Source: UBA4312 sp002394635 (GTDB lineage Bacteria; Bacillota_I; Bacilli_A; Erysipelotrichales; Erysipelotrichaceae). From it: a DNA stretch of 64,000 bases. A model generated the notes under the pieces. The model was not told where the DNA came from and did no database searches. It was given only the letters and a program-made list of their open reading frames with translations. The number at the start of each line of letters is the position of its first letter. Within the stretch, counting starts at the first letter, position 1. The stretch spans positions 17,781-81,780 of the forward strand of contig CAMNHO010000011.1 in NCBI GenBank assembly GCA_946539765.1, given 5' to 3'. A program made the position numbers and the translations under genes. Positions 52,998 through 61,129 of this stretch are shown piece by piece.

Positions 52998-53921
52998 TTA
53001 AAATAACCGAAGCTGGACATCCTCCATGCTCTTGGGCTGTACTTCGATGATCGTATCCTCTTTGTGCACATGGCCTACCAGTAATGGTGAATCCGGATCG
53101 TGTTGTTTGGCATTCTGTTCCACCAGCTTCCGATCATAATTCGCGTAACAATATAAACATCCATGTAAACACGTATTATAAGCTCCAATATCATTGCCTA
53201 ATAAACACGCACAGCCTTGCCGGGCGTTGGATTGTTCGGGTTTTAAGGATTTCCCGATGGCTCGTTCCAGTACCAATCGGCTCATGCATCCTGTCGTATT
53301 CACACCGAATCGTGCAAATGCCGGATCCTCCAGACATGTATAAATTTCTATATCAAACTTTTTTCCGATTTCAACCAACCGTTCAGCCAAAAAGAACTGG
53401 TCCGCTTTGGATACTTCCGTTACCTGAGGAAAATTCTTTATGGTCTTCTTGTATAAATCAATGAAACTGATAACACATTGATGCGTCGATCCCTGCAGAG
53501 TTTTTACTATTGTTTCAAAGGCCCGCAAATGATATTCTACTGTATATTTGTCATTGATAAGGATTGGATCATAACGCCATCCGATCCGATGGCTGCCTAC
53601 CCGTTTTGAAAGTTCCCGAAAGGATTGCAGGATCTCCTGCTTATGACGAACATAAGGTTCAATATCTCTTCCATAAGGTGTTATGGTCACAAACCAGAAC
53701 TGGGGAATCTCGGCAATTTCCTGCCATCTGGTCAACATCGGCTGCGGGTCCTTGGTACAAAAACATAGACAATCGATCAATGAAGGCTCCAATGAATACT
53801 TTCTGATCTGATTGGGTACATAGGGATTGCGTACCATCACCATCTGTTCTTCGATCCGCTTATAAAACCATTGACTGTAAAAGGATGGAATGTCGGTTCG
53901 GTTTCCTGTATTGATGATCAT
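52998..53921 (-). CDS. DUF1848 family protein with Cys cluster
   Basis: I set the start at 53921, where MIINTGNRTDIPSFYSQWF matches the usual DUF1848 N-terminus (MIIsaSRRTDIPaFYs.W). A longer open frame to 54326 only reflects the overlap with the DUF554 gene. The protein is 307 residues. GCACLLGNDIGAYNTC and CLHGCLYCYAN carry six cysteines, a likely Fe-S site resembling radical SAM enzymes, although the canonical CxxxCxxC is not exact. Function is unknown. It has no Shine-Dalgarno site; a TATAAT box ends six bases upstream. Confidence 0.8.
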   Translation of the reverse strand: MIINTGNRTDIPSFYSQWFYKRIEEQMVMVRNPYVPNQIRKYSLEPSLIDCLCFCTKDPQPMLTRWQEIAEIPQFWFVTITPYGRDIEPYVRHKQEILQSFRELSKRVGSHRIGWRYDPILINDKYTVEYHLRAFETIVKTLQGSTHQCVISFIDLYKKTIKNFPQVTEVSKADQFFLAERLVEIGKKFDIEIYTCLEDPAFARFGVNTTGCMSRLVLERAIGKSLKPEQSNARQGCACLLGNDIGAYNTCLHGCLYCYANYDRKLVEQNAKQHDPDSPLLVGHVHKEDTIIEVQPKSMEDVQLRLF

Positions 53922-53927
53922 ATCTTT

Positions 53928-53956
53928 ATTATACGAAAAGAAGCGACATCCTACAA
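53928..53956 (-). promoter_or_regulatory. possible DUF1848 promoter inside the preceding terminator
   Basis: Minus strand: TTGTAG (53951-53956), a 17-bp spacer and TATAAT (53928-53933), six bases from the start codon. The -35 lies in the loop of the DUF554 terminator hairpin. Confidence 0.5.
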
Positions 53957-53967
53957 AGATACCGCTT
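53936..53967 (-). terminator. terminator after the DUF554 gene
   Basis: AAGCGGTATC-tttgtag-GATGTCGCTT is a 10-bp stem with two G-T pairs followed by CTTTTCG, directly after the stop codon. Confidence 0.7.
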
Positions 53968-53968
53968 T

Positions 53969-54682
53969 TTAAAAAGGTAAAAAGGCTGCTGCTACCGCCA
54001 TCACAATGGCCGGTAATATATTGGCAACGCGAATGGTCTTTCCAAAGACCAGATTGATTCCCACACAGAAGATCAGAATAGATCCGACCGTAGACAAATT
54101 GGATAAGGCCATCGGAATCATGATGGGTTTCAGCACCTGGGCCAATAAGGTCATTCCACCTTGAAACAGAAAGACCGGAATAGCCGAAAACAGACAACCC
54201 TTTCCAAGGGAACAAGATAACATCATCACAATGATAAAATCCAGAACAGCTTTGGTAAACAAGGTAGAATAATCCCCCAACAAGCCGGCCTGGATAGAAC
54301 CGACCACCGCCATGGCGCCGATACAAACCGTAATCGATGTCGTCACAAACCCTTCAATGAACAAATTATCCTTTCCGTTGCCGCTTTTGATCTTCAACCA
54401 TGCCCCGAAGCGTTCAAACCAGCCTTCAATATCGATCCACTCGCCCAGTAACGTTCCTATACCGATACATCCGATGATCAGCATGGATCCGCCGCTGACA
54501 AGATTTCTTCCATCGATGGACAACATACCTTCCAAAGCACCGGCTGCCCCGATAAAAATGACACAGATCCCACACGCTTTGATCAGACCCTCCTGAATAG
54601 GTTCCGTTAACAGCTTTCCGAATAGGAATCCACTAAGGCCCCCGACGACAATTGCCAGGGCATTAATGATAGTCGCTAACAT
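53969..54682 (-). CDS. DUF554 membrane protein (YdfK-like)
   Basis: The 237-residue protein has about seven membrane segments. MLATIINALAIVVGGLSGFLFGKLL and GCIGIGTLLGEWIDIEGW are characteristic of the DUF554 family, and a conserved FVTTSITVCIGAMAVVGSIQ follows. These are predicted transport proteins of unknown substrate. GGAGAACG precedes the ATG, which lies inside the end of the GNAT gene (7-bp overlap). The gene is the last of a three-gene coupled group with an aminotransferase and an acetyltransferase. Confidence 0.85.
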   Translation of the reverse strand: MLATIINALAIVVGGLSGFLFGKLLTEPIQEGLIKACGICVIFIGAAGALEGMLSIDGRNLVSGGSMLIIGCIGIGTLLGEWIDIEGWFERFGAWLKIKSGNGKDNLFIEGFVTTSITVCIGAMAVVGSIQAGLLGDYSTLFTKAVLDFIIVMMLSCSLGKGCLFSAIPVFLFQGGMTLLAQVLKPIMIPMALSNLSTVGSILIFCVGINLVFGKTIRVANILPAIVMAVAAAFLPF

Positions 54683-55170
54683 ACGTTCTCCAAAGAAATA
54701 TAATGTGGAATGATATCTTCGTAGACACCTTCTTTATTCCAAAAGCCTTTTTTGATCACACCCAGCTGAATAAAGCCGAGTTTCTTATATAAGTGCAATG
54801 CCGGTTGGTTGGAAGCGACCACCGCATTGAACTGCAGGATGGAAAATCCGGCTTTTTTTGCCTGCTTCATGCAGTCCTTGACAAGTGCTTCACCGATCCG
54901 TTTGCCTCTTTTGTTTCGATCGACCGCATAGCTGGCATTGCAGATATGACCACAGCGTCCGACATTGTTGGGATGCAGAATATAGACCCCGACGACTTCG
55001 TTTCCATCCTTTGCCACACCCGTATAAGTTTGTGCGTCAAAGAATGCCTGACCGCTGATTTCATCCAGACAATCTTCCTGTGGAAAGGCTTTTCCCTCTT
55101 CTACCACCTGGTTCCAGATCCGAACCGCTTCCTTCAACGTGTCCTTTGTACATTTTTCCAGAGAAATCAT
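54676..55170 (-). CDS. GNAT family N-acetyltransferase
   Basis: The protein is 164 residues from the ATG at 55170, which overlaps the aminotransferase stop (ATGA). AVDRNKRGKRIGEALVKDCMK is the acetyl-CoA loop region, and LHLYKKLGFIQLG is the C-terminal GNAT motif. It transfers an acetyl group to an unknown amine. Coupling to an aminotransferase suggests an amino acid or its product, but this is only context. Confidence 0.87.
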   Translation of the reverse strand: MISLEKCTKDTLKEAVRIWNQVVEEGKAFPQEDCLDEISGQAFFDAQTYTGVAKDGNEVVGVYILHPNNVGRCGHICNASYAVDRNKRGKRIGEALVKDCMKQAKKAGFSILQFNAVVASNQPALHLYKKLGFIQLGVIKKGFWNKEGVYEDIIPHYISLENVC

Positions 55171-56348
55171 CGTTTTTCCTCCGCAAACAATCCCGATGCC
55201 TGAATGCGGCGAGCTGCTTCCCGGATCTGCTCGACATCCTGTACCAACGCAAAACGGACATAGCGCATGCCGTACTGTCCAAAGGATTCCCCCGGTGTAA
55301 CCACCACGCCGGTTTTCTTCAAAAGGTCTTTTACGAAGGCGTTGGAGGATGTATAGCTCTTTGGAATCGGTGCCCACGCAAACATGGTCGCCGGGCTTGG
55401 TTCAATGATCCATCCCGCTTTTTGAAAGGCTGAGCTTAACACATCTCTTCGGTCCTTGTAGGCCTTGCGGGTCGCTGGTATAGTGTCCATACAATGACGC
55501 AGAGCTTCAATACCACCTCTTTGCACCGGCAGGAAGATGCCATAATCCATGTTGGATTTCAGCACCCGATATGCACCGATCATCTCTTTATTTCCAACAC
55601 AGACCCCAATCCGTGCCCCGGCCAGTCCGAACGTCTTGGATAAGGAATTCATTTCCACGCCAATTTCCATAGCTCCCGGATAGGAAAGAAAGCTGCGTCC
55701 CTGACTTCCGTCAAAGATCAGTTCACTATAGGCATTATCATGAATGACCATGATATCGTATCGCTTCGCAAACGCAATCAGCTTTTCATAAAACCAGTCT
55801 GGTGCTGTGGCACACGTTGGATTGTTCGGGTAGGATACCACCATCAGTTTTGCTCTTTTAGCTGTTTCCTCATCGATTTCATCCAACTGGATCAGATAAT
55901 CGTTTTCTTCTTTCAGCGGCATATAGGCAACTTGTGCGCCGGCAATCTTCGGTCCGTCCTGAAAGACAGGATAACAAGGATCCGGTACCAGCACGAGATC
56001 ATCGGGATCACATAAAGCCAGACAGATCGTACTCAAGGCTTCCTGGGTTCCGGACATACAGACAATCTGATCCGGATCCAGGGATACATCGTATCGATTT
56101 TGATACCAGTCTTGAACTGCTTCTAACAATTCCGGCAGTTCGGTAATCGCATATTTAAAGTTTTCCGGAACATCCATCGCTTCCTTCATCGCCCGAACGA
56201 TCGGTTCCGCCGGCGGGATGTTCGGTGATCCGATGGAAAAGTCAATGGGTTCCTTTCCTGTTTCTTCCATATAGGCCAGTTTCATGGCTTTTAATTCCGT
56301 AAAGATGGATGTCCCAAAGGCATCCATTCGTTTTGAAAATGATTTCAT
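55167..56348 (-). CDS. class I/II PLP aminotransferase
   Basis: The 393-residue fold-type I aminotransferase has the PLP lysine in NSLSKTFGLAGARIG, SYPNNPTCATAPDWFYE and IHDNAYSELIFDG for the pyridine contacts, and YVRFALVQ with the C-terminal carboxylate-binding Arg. It is of the type annotated as LL-diaminopimelate or alanine/aspartate-like aminotransferases in Firmicutes; the exact substrate cannot be fixed. It starts the operon with the GNAT and DUF554 genes. Confidence 0.88.
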   Translation of the reverse strand: MKSFSKRMDAFGTSIFTELKAMKLAYMEETGKEPIDFSIGSPNIPPAEPIVRAMKEAMDVPENFKYAITELPELLEAVQDWYQNRYDVSLDPDQIVCMSGTQEALSTICLALCDPDDLVLVPDPCYPVFQDGPKIAGAQVAYMPLKEENDYLIQLDEIDEETAKRAKLMVVSYPNNPTCATAPDWFYEKLIAFAKRYDIMVIHDNAYSELIFDGSQGRSFLSYPGAMEIGVEMNSLSKTFGLAGARIGVCVGNKEMIGAYRVLKSNMDYGIFLPVQRGGIEALRHCMDTIPATRKAYKDRRDVLSSAFQKAGWIIEPSPATMFAWAPIPKSYTSSNAFVKDLLKKTGVVVTPGESFGQYGMRYVRFALVQDVEQIREAARRIQASGLFAEEKR

Positions 56349-56491
56349 GGTCTTCTCTCCTCAATGGTCTTATTTTAGCACTTTTTTACGACTTCTAAAG
56401 AATCTATTCTTAAGATTTTCTATCTCTGTACCATTTAAGAGATTATGTAAAGGCTATCAGATAAAAAGTTATAACATTTTTTCAAATCCTC

Positions 56492-56519
56492 TTTACATCT
56501 CTTTTAAAACGACTAAAAT
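56492..56519 (+). promoter_or_regulatory. promoter of the 43-residue gene
   Basis: TTTACA (56492-56497), a 16-bp spacer and TAAAAT (56514-56519). The predicted start lies about 33 bases before the small gene. Confidence 0.7.
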
Positions 56520-56558
56520 ACATTCTTGTAACCTGAAAAGGTACAAGGAGGAAATCAC

Positions 56559-56690
56559 ATGTTCAAAACATTCAAACAATTCGCTCAATATACAGAAAAT
56601 ACGTTCTTTCACGGAAACAATGAATCCGATCAGGGATACCCAACCATCGATTCTTATATTGACGCAATCATCGATACATTGTATGCATAA
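56559..56690 (+). CDS. small acidic protein, 43 residues, unknown
   Basis: An ATG at 56559 lies eight bases after a near-perfect AGGAGG and opens a 43-codon frame ending in TAA at 56688-56690. The product starts MFKTFKQFAQYTENTFF, contains a Gly/Asn/Asp-rich turn (GNNESDQGY) and ends TIDSYIDAIIDTLYA. It has no signal peptide or membrane segment; both halves could be amphipathic helices. It has its own promoter, a short inverted repeat in the 5' leader (ACCT-gaaa-AGGT, 56531-56542) and its own terminator. I recognise no family. The full set of expression signals makes it a real gene candidate. Confidence 0.72.
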   Translation: MFKTFKQFAQYTENTFFHGNNESDQGYPTIDSYIDAIIDTLYA

Positions 56691-56696
56691 GCGTAT

Positions 56697-56724
56697 GGGC
56701 AGATCTCTTCTGTCCTTTTTTTTA
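56697..56724 (+). terminator. terminator of the 43-residue gene
   Basis: GGGCAGA-tctct-TCTGTCC is a 7-bp stem with one G-T pair, followed by nine T residues, seven bases after the stop. Confidence 0.88.
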
Positions 56725-56811
56725 TATCCACATACCGCTTTTTTCGAATATTGTGCTTTTTGAATCAAATGGGTTAGAATAAGAACAGAACTATCGTAAG
56801 CGAGGTATATC

Positions 56812-57723
56812 ATGAAAACTAATTTCACATATCCGTCCATGGACGGAAAGACAGAAATCCATGCGATCGAATGGAAGACAGATCAAGTCAAAGCGGTTCT
56901 GCAGATCAGCCACGGTATGATCGAGTTTATTGACCGCTATGACCGTTTCGCCAATGTGCTGGCCCAACACGGCTTCGTGGTGGTCGGTAACGATCATCTA
57001 GGCCATGGATCTTCGGTTACCGATGACAGTCAGTTAGGAGAACTGGTTTCCAATGAATGTGTCATTGAAGACATTCACCAGCTGCATACACTGACCCAGA
57101 AAAAGTATCCGGATGTTCCTTATTTCTTATTAGGCCATTCCATGGGCTCTTTTTTAGCCCGTCAGTATATCGAACAATACGGATATACATTAAACGGAGC
57201 CATTATTATGGGAACCGGTTATCAGGATCCGGCTACTTTAGCGGCCGGTAAAGCCCTCAGCACAATGATCGGTAAAACCAAAGGCTGGGATCACCGCAGT
57301 GATTTACTGGCCAATATGGCCTTAGGTGCTTATAATAAAGCCTTCGAACCTGCCCGGACCAAAAATGACTGGCTGACCCGGGATGAAGCGATTGTAGATC
57401 TGTACAATGCCAATCCATTGAATAACTTTATGTTTACCGCCAATTCCTACCTGCAGCTATTCCGCAGCATCGAGGATTGTGAAAAGCCGGAACATATCGC
57501 CTTGATCCCTAAGGATCTTCCGATCTTGCTGGTATCCGGGGCCATGGATCCGGTCGGCAACTTCGGAAAAGGCGTTCTGCAAGTCTATCATTCGTATCAA
57601 AAAGCGGGGCTGGAGCATGTCAGCTGCAAGCTCTACGAAAACTGTCGCCATGAAATCTTGAATGAACTGAATCACGCACAGGTAGACCAGGATATCATCG
57701 ACTGGTTGGAATCATGCATGTAA
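56812..57723 (+). CDS. alpha/beta hydrolase, monoacylglycerol lipase/lysophospholipase type
   Basis: The 303-residue protein has QISHGMIEFIDRYDRFANVL (oxyanion region), GNDHLGHG, the nucleophile elbow LLGHSMGSFLAR with Ser110, LLVSGAMDPVG for the acid and NCRHEILNEL with the catalytic His. This is the pattern of serine-aminopeptidase S33/monoglyceride lipase-like hydrolases (PldB group). It is probably cytoplasmic, as no signal peptide is seen. It overlaps the following DUF434 gene by 10 bp. Confidence 0.88.
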   Translation: MKTNFTYPSMDGKTEIHAIEWKTDQVKAVLQISHGMIEFIDRYDRFANVLAQHGFVVVGNDHLGHGSSVTDDSQLGELVSNECVIEDIHQLHTLTQKKYPDVPYFLLGHSMGSFLARQYIEQYGYTLNGAIIMGTGYQDPATLAAGKALSTMIGKTKGWDHRSDLLANMALGAYNKAFEPARTKNDWLTRDEAIVDLYNANPLNNFMFTANSYLQLFRSIEDCEKPEHIALIPKDLPILLVSGAMDPVGNFGKGVLQVYHSYQKAGLEHVSCKLYENCRHEILNELNHAQVDQDIIDWLESCM

Positions 57724-58406
57724 AACGAGGATCGGATCCTAACGATCCTCGTGCTTTTCATTCCAGCCAGATCCCTTTATTAAAAAAAGCTTGTGCCGAG
57801 CTTTGTTTCCTGTTAGACCATGACTATCCGATCAAACCATCCGTCACCTTTATCGGCAACCGATATTTGTTTTCGAACCGACAGCGAATGGCGCTGATGC
57901 GGGTGGCAGCCTCAGAACACCAGATCCAAAAACGTAAACAAAAAGAAGTGTTAGACATCAAAGAAAAGACACTGTTTGTCGATGGGTTCAACACCATCAT
58001 CACACTGGAAATAGCGTACTGTCATTCTTTGTTGCTGACAGGCATGGATGGAACGATCCGAGATCTGGCCGGACTACACGGAACCTACCGGATCATTGAG
58101 GAAACCACACAAGCCATTGACTGTTTATATCAAACATGTCAGAATCACGATGTTGCCGGCTTACATATTTATCTAGATGCGCCGGTTTCCAATTCCGGAC
58201 GTTTAAAAACCAAGCTGCTTGACATGGCGCAAGCCAGTCCTTTGGACATAGAAGTAGATCTGGTTGATGATGCCGATCATTATCTGGAGACAAAAGACAA
58301 TGTGGTAACCAGCGATGCTATCATTCTGGACCGGTGTAACAGCTGGGTCAATCTGGTCAAAGCTTGTATAGAACCGCTGCATCCCAAGATCATCACAATC
58401 TTTTAG
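57714..58406 (+). CDS. DUF434 family protein
   Basis: The 230-residue protein begins KRGSDPNDPRAF, the conserved DUF434 opening. The second domain carries FVDGFNTIITLEIA and IYLDAPVSNSGRLK, with several conserved Asp residues (DDADHYLE, TSDAIILDR). The acidic clusters look like a metal site, possibly nuclease-like, which is my inference. Function of the family is unknown. It is translationally coupled to the lipase-like gene before it. Confidence 0.78.
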   Translation: MHVKRGSDPNDPRAFHSSQIPLLKKACAELCFLLDHDYPIKPSVTFIGNRYLFSNRQRMALMRVAASEHQIQKRKQKEVLDIKEKTLFVDGFNTIITLEIAYCHSLLLTGMDGTIRDLAGLHGTYRIIEETTQAIDCLYQTCQNHDVAGLHIYLDAPVSNSGRLKTKLLDMAQASPLDIEVDLVDDADHYLETKDNVVTSDAIILDRCNSWVNLVKACIEPLHPKIITIF

Positions 58407-58419
58407 AAGGAGAATCACT

Positions 58420-59022
58420 ATGACACGACAATACTGGAGAGCTTCCAACTTATTAAATCCCGTACCGGCTGTATTGATCAGCTGTGCCGATGAAAATGGG
58501 AAACCCAATGTGATGACAGCTGCCTGGGCAGGAACTATCTGTTCTGATCCTGTTATGGTTTCTGTATCTATTCGGAAACAACGTTATTCGCATGACATCA
58601 TTGCCCGTACCGGAGAGTTTGTGATGAATCTTTCGACAAAAAAACTTGCGAAAGTTACGGATTTTGTCGGCGTACGTTCCGGACGTGATATCGACAAATT
58701 TGCCCTGGAAGGCGAGATGAAATTAACACCGTACCCCTCCCGCTTTGTCAAAGCACCGGGCATTGAAGAAAGCCCGGTCTCCCTGGAATGTAAAGTTGTA
58801 CAAGTCCTGGAACTAGGAACCCATGATATGTTTATTGCCAAAGTACTCAGCACCAATGTCGATGATACCTATCTGGATGAAAACGGAAAACTGGATCTGA
58901 AAAAAGCCGAACTGATTGCCTATAATCATGGGGAATACTATGAATTAGGAAAGCTGTTAGGAACCTTTGGGTATTCCGTACGAAAAAAGAAGAAGAAAAA
59001 AAGAAAGAAGCAGACTTTTTAA
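58420..59022 (+). CDS. flavin reductase family protein with basic tail
   Basis: The 200-residue FMN-binding split-barrel protein has PVPAVLISCADENGKPNVMTAAWAG, SVSIRKQRYSHDII and GEFVMNLSTKKLAKVTDFVG. These match the flavin reductase-like family, whose members use FMN to reduce or sense small substrates. The last 13 residues include nine Lys and two Arg (RKKKKKKRKK), unlike the usual end. AAGGAGAA precedes the start. The stop codon lies in the loop of the downstream terminator hairpin. Confidence 0.85.
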   Translation: MTRQYWRASNLLNPVPAVLISCADENGKPNVMTAAWAGTICSDPVMVSVSIRKQRYSHDIIARTGEFVMNLSTKKLAKVTDFVGVRSGRDIDKFALEGEMKLTPYPSRFVKAPGIEESPVSLECKVVQVLELGTHDMFIAKVLSTNVDDTYLDENGKLDLKKAELIAYNHGEYYELGKLLGTFGYSVRKKKKKKRKKQTF

Positions 59023-59038
59023 AATCTGCTTCTATTTT
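59006..59038. terminator. bidirectional terminator overlapping two stop codons
   Basis: AGAAGCAGA (59006-59014) pairs with TCTGCTTCT (59025-59033), and ATTTTTC follows. The stop of the flavin reductase gene is in the loop, and the butyrate kinase stop is in the right arm. Confidence 0.82.
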
Positions 59039-60132
59039 TCAAATCCATTCCATACCGGTTTTCCCGGATAGATTTTGGCTTTCTGTTGCCCTCTTAATAC
59101 ACGTAAGGCGCCATAGGCCAATGCTTCCTGTTCGAATTCTCCCGGATAAGATGTAACCGGTGCGATCCATTCACACGATTCTTTGATTTTCTGTTCAATA
59201 TCATCAAACCGCAGTAAACCACCCGTCAAGATGATGGCATCCACCTGGCCGGCTAAAGCGGTACTCATAGCACCGATATATTTAATGATCTGATAGATCA
59301 TCGCATTCCATACACGGACCGCATGCGGATCGCCTTTTTCCACACGAGCATGGATCTTATCTGAATCCGATGTGCCGAAATGGCTGGAAAAACCACCAGC
59401 TTCCGTACAGAGATTTAAGATTTCATCATGAGATTTATCTTGTAGATAATGAATGACATCCGTTACTGCCATACTGCCCATCCGTGTCGGTGTAAAAGGC
59501 CCTTGTCCTCCCCCGGCATCGTTCCCATCAATCATTTCTCCTTTACGATGTGCAGTTACGGAAATACCGCCATCGATATGACAAACAATAAAATTACAGT
59601 CTTCATAGGGACGCCCCATGACTTCCGCATGATGTTTGGCAGCCGCCTTCAGATTCAAGGCATGCGATACAGCCTTGCGATATACCCCTTTTAATCCGGT
59701 AATGCGGGCTAAATCACAATATTCATCCACAATCGGAGGATCGACCATAAACATCTTTCCACCATAGATCTTCTGAATTTCCTGAGCCAGCTGGACTCCC
59801 AACATGGATGTATGATACAGGCCTCCTTTGGCTTCTCTTGTATCCTTGATCAGGCGGTCATCCACAACATACGTCCCGCTCTTGACGGAATAACAGCTTC
59901 CTCCTCGTCCGACGATGGCATCCAGCCCAGTCAGATCGATGTTGTTGTCGTCTATAAACTTCATGATCACCATCAGTCGGTATAACAGCTGATCATTGAT
60001 CTTCGGAAATTTCAACAATACCGAAGAATCATGAAATACATTGGTTTTAAATAAACATGTTTCATCTTCAAACAGGGCCAGCTTTGTTGATGTAGACCCT
60101 GGATTGATCACAAATATCTTAAACTTTTTCAT
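59032..60132 (-). CDS. buk: butyrate kinase
   Basis: The 366-residue acetate/butyrate kinase-family enzyme has VINPGSTSTKLALFED as the first phosphate loop, GRGGSCYSVKSGTY, CHIDGGISVTAHRKG and ILTGGLLRFDD. It interconverts acyl phosphate plus ADP and the acid plus ATP. No phosphotransbutyrylase gene lies beside it, which is unusual because ptb-buk is the normal pair. Branched-chain or other acyl phosphates are possible substrates. It has its own promoter. Confidence 0.93.
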   Translation of the reverse strand: MKKFKIFVINPGSTSTKLALFEDETCLFKTNVFHDSSVLLKFPKINDQLLYRLMVIMKFIDDNNIDLTGLDAIVGRGGSCYSVKSGTYVVDDRLIKDTREAKGGLYHTSMLGVQLAQEIQKIYGGKMFMVDPPIVDEYCDLARITGLKGVYRKAVSHALNLKAAAKHHAEVMGRPYEDCNFIVCHIDGGISVTAHRKGEMIDGNDAGGGQGPFTPTRMGSMAVTDVIHYLQDKSHDEILNLCTEAGGFSSHFGTSDSDKIHARVEKGDPHAVRVWNAMIYQIIKYIGAMSTALAGQVDAIILTGGLLRFDDIEQKIKESCEWIAPVTSYPGEFEQEALAYGALRVLRGQQKAKIYPGKPVWNGFEK

Positions 60133-60160
60133 ATCCTCATCCTAAACACTTCCAACGAAT

Positions 60161-60189
60161 ATTCTATGCCTAAGTATTTTAAAGGTCAA
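60161..60189 (-). promoter_or_regulatory. promoter of buk
   Basis: TTGACC (60184-60189), a 17-bp spacer and TAGAAT (60161-60166) on the minus strand. Confidence 0.75.
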
Positions 60190-60239
60190 ATGGATTCCAT
60201 TATTCCTCTTCGCTTCAAACCCACTCGGTCTCCTTCAGA

Positions 60240-61007
60240 TCACGATTCGTTCGTTTTGATCTGAACATGATTTTCATAACAGGCTTTCTGAAGGGATGAA
60301 GACACTTCCCGGTCTGTAACAAGGATATCTATATCCTTCCATTCAAAGATCTGATAGTAGGAAACCTGATCCATCTTTGAGTGATCCATCAACAGCACTG
60401 TTTTTCTGGCATTTTTTGCCATCGCTTGTTTTATGGGAATATCGATGGATGAATAAGCCGTGATTCCATGCCGGGCATCCATGGTGTTCCCGGAAACAAA
60501 GAACCAGTCCGCATATCTTTGATTGATAAAGGAAGCAGCTTCCCATCCCACCATACATGCATGGTGACTGTCATAGGTCCCTCCGGTCATTTCGACATGG
60601 ACATGGGTATGCTCGTCAAATGCCTGGGCTATTGCCAATCCGTTGGTCATCACGGTTATCTGTCTGTCTCTGGGAATCGATTTCACCAGATAAAAACCAG
60701 TCGAACTCGAATCGATAAAGATGGACTGCCCTTCTTTGATCATCGAAGCCGCCATTTTTCCGATTTTGGTCTTTTCTTCAATATGTACCTGGTTTCTTAA
60801 TGCCAAAGGGGGAATCCCACTGTCTGGACTGACATACAGAGCGCCACCATGTGTCCGGCGGATCTGTCCATCTTTTTCCATAATGATCAAATCTCTTCGT
60901 ATCGTAGGAATGCTGACATAAACGGTTTTTGCCAGCTCTTCAACAGAGGCATACCCTTTAGCATGCAGAGCAGTCAGAATCTGTGTTCGGCGTTCATCTG
61001 GTATCAT
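60240..61007 (-). CDS. DeoR-family sugar metabolism repressor
   Basis: The protein is 255 residues from the ATG at 61007, which has AAGGAG upstream; an earlier in-frame ATG has none. The DeoR helix-turn-helix is at about 1-57 (RTQILTALHAKGYASVEELA, VSIPTIRRDLIIME). A sugar-phosphate isomerase-like effector domain follows, with SIFIDSSSTGFYL and TGGTYDSHHA. Such repressors sense phosphorylated sugars. It faces the epimerase/SDR operon across a region with inverted TGATTG/CAATCA repeats, its likely operators. Confidence 0.88.
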   Translation of the reverse strand: MIPDERRTQILTALHAKGYASVEELAKTVYVSIPTIRRDLIIMEKDGQIRRTHGGALYVSPDSGIPPLALRNQVHIEEKTKIGKMAASMIKEGQSIFIDSSSTGFYLVKSIPRDRQITVMTNGLAIAQAFDEHTHVHVEMTGGTYDSHHACMVGWEAASFINQRYADWFFVSGNTMDARHGITAYSSIDIPIKQAMAKNARKTVLLMDHSKMDQVSYYQIFEWKDIDILVTDREVSSSLQKACYENHVQIKTNES

Positions 61008-61020
61008 AAAAGTCTCCTTA

Positions 61021-61101
61021 TTGATTGTTTTCAATCATTTATATCGGATAATTCTGATTGTTTATCAACATTTTAGAATATCTTTGATGTATATTCAATC
61101 A
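61021..61101. promoter_or_regulatory. DeoR-type operator repeats
   Basis: TGATTG-tttt-CAATCA (61022-61037) is a perfect inverted repeat. TGATTG-ttta-TCAACA (61055-61070) is an imperfect copy, and a CAATCA half-site (61096-61101) lies in the spacer of the epimerase promoter. The first two are 33 bp apart, a layout fit for cooperative repression of both directions. Confidence 0.65.
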
Positions 61102-61112
61102 TCTTCTATACT
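61084..61112 (+). promoter_or_regulatory. promoter of the epimerase-SDR operon
   Basis: TTGATG (61084-61089), a 17-bp spacer and TATACT (61107-61112). The spacer contains the third CAATCA half-site, so repressor binding would block RNA polymerase. Confidence 0.75.
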
Positions 61113-61129
61113 AAAATCGGAGGTAAGCT

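Noticed and set aside
53922..54326. An upstream extension of the DUF1848 gene giving a 442-residue protein
   Set aside because: The extra part is the DUF554 gene and its terminator read in another frame on the same strand; the family N-terminus begins at 53921.
56697..56724. A transposon end or attachment site in the 56.4-56.8 kb gap
   Set aside because: The inverted repeat has a T-run and sits after a small gene, which is a terminator; no flanking direct repeat is visible.
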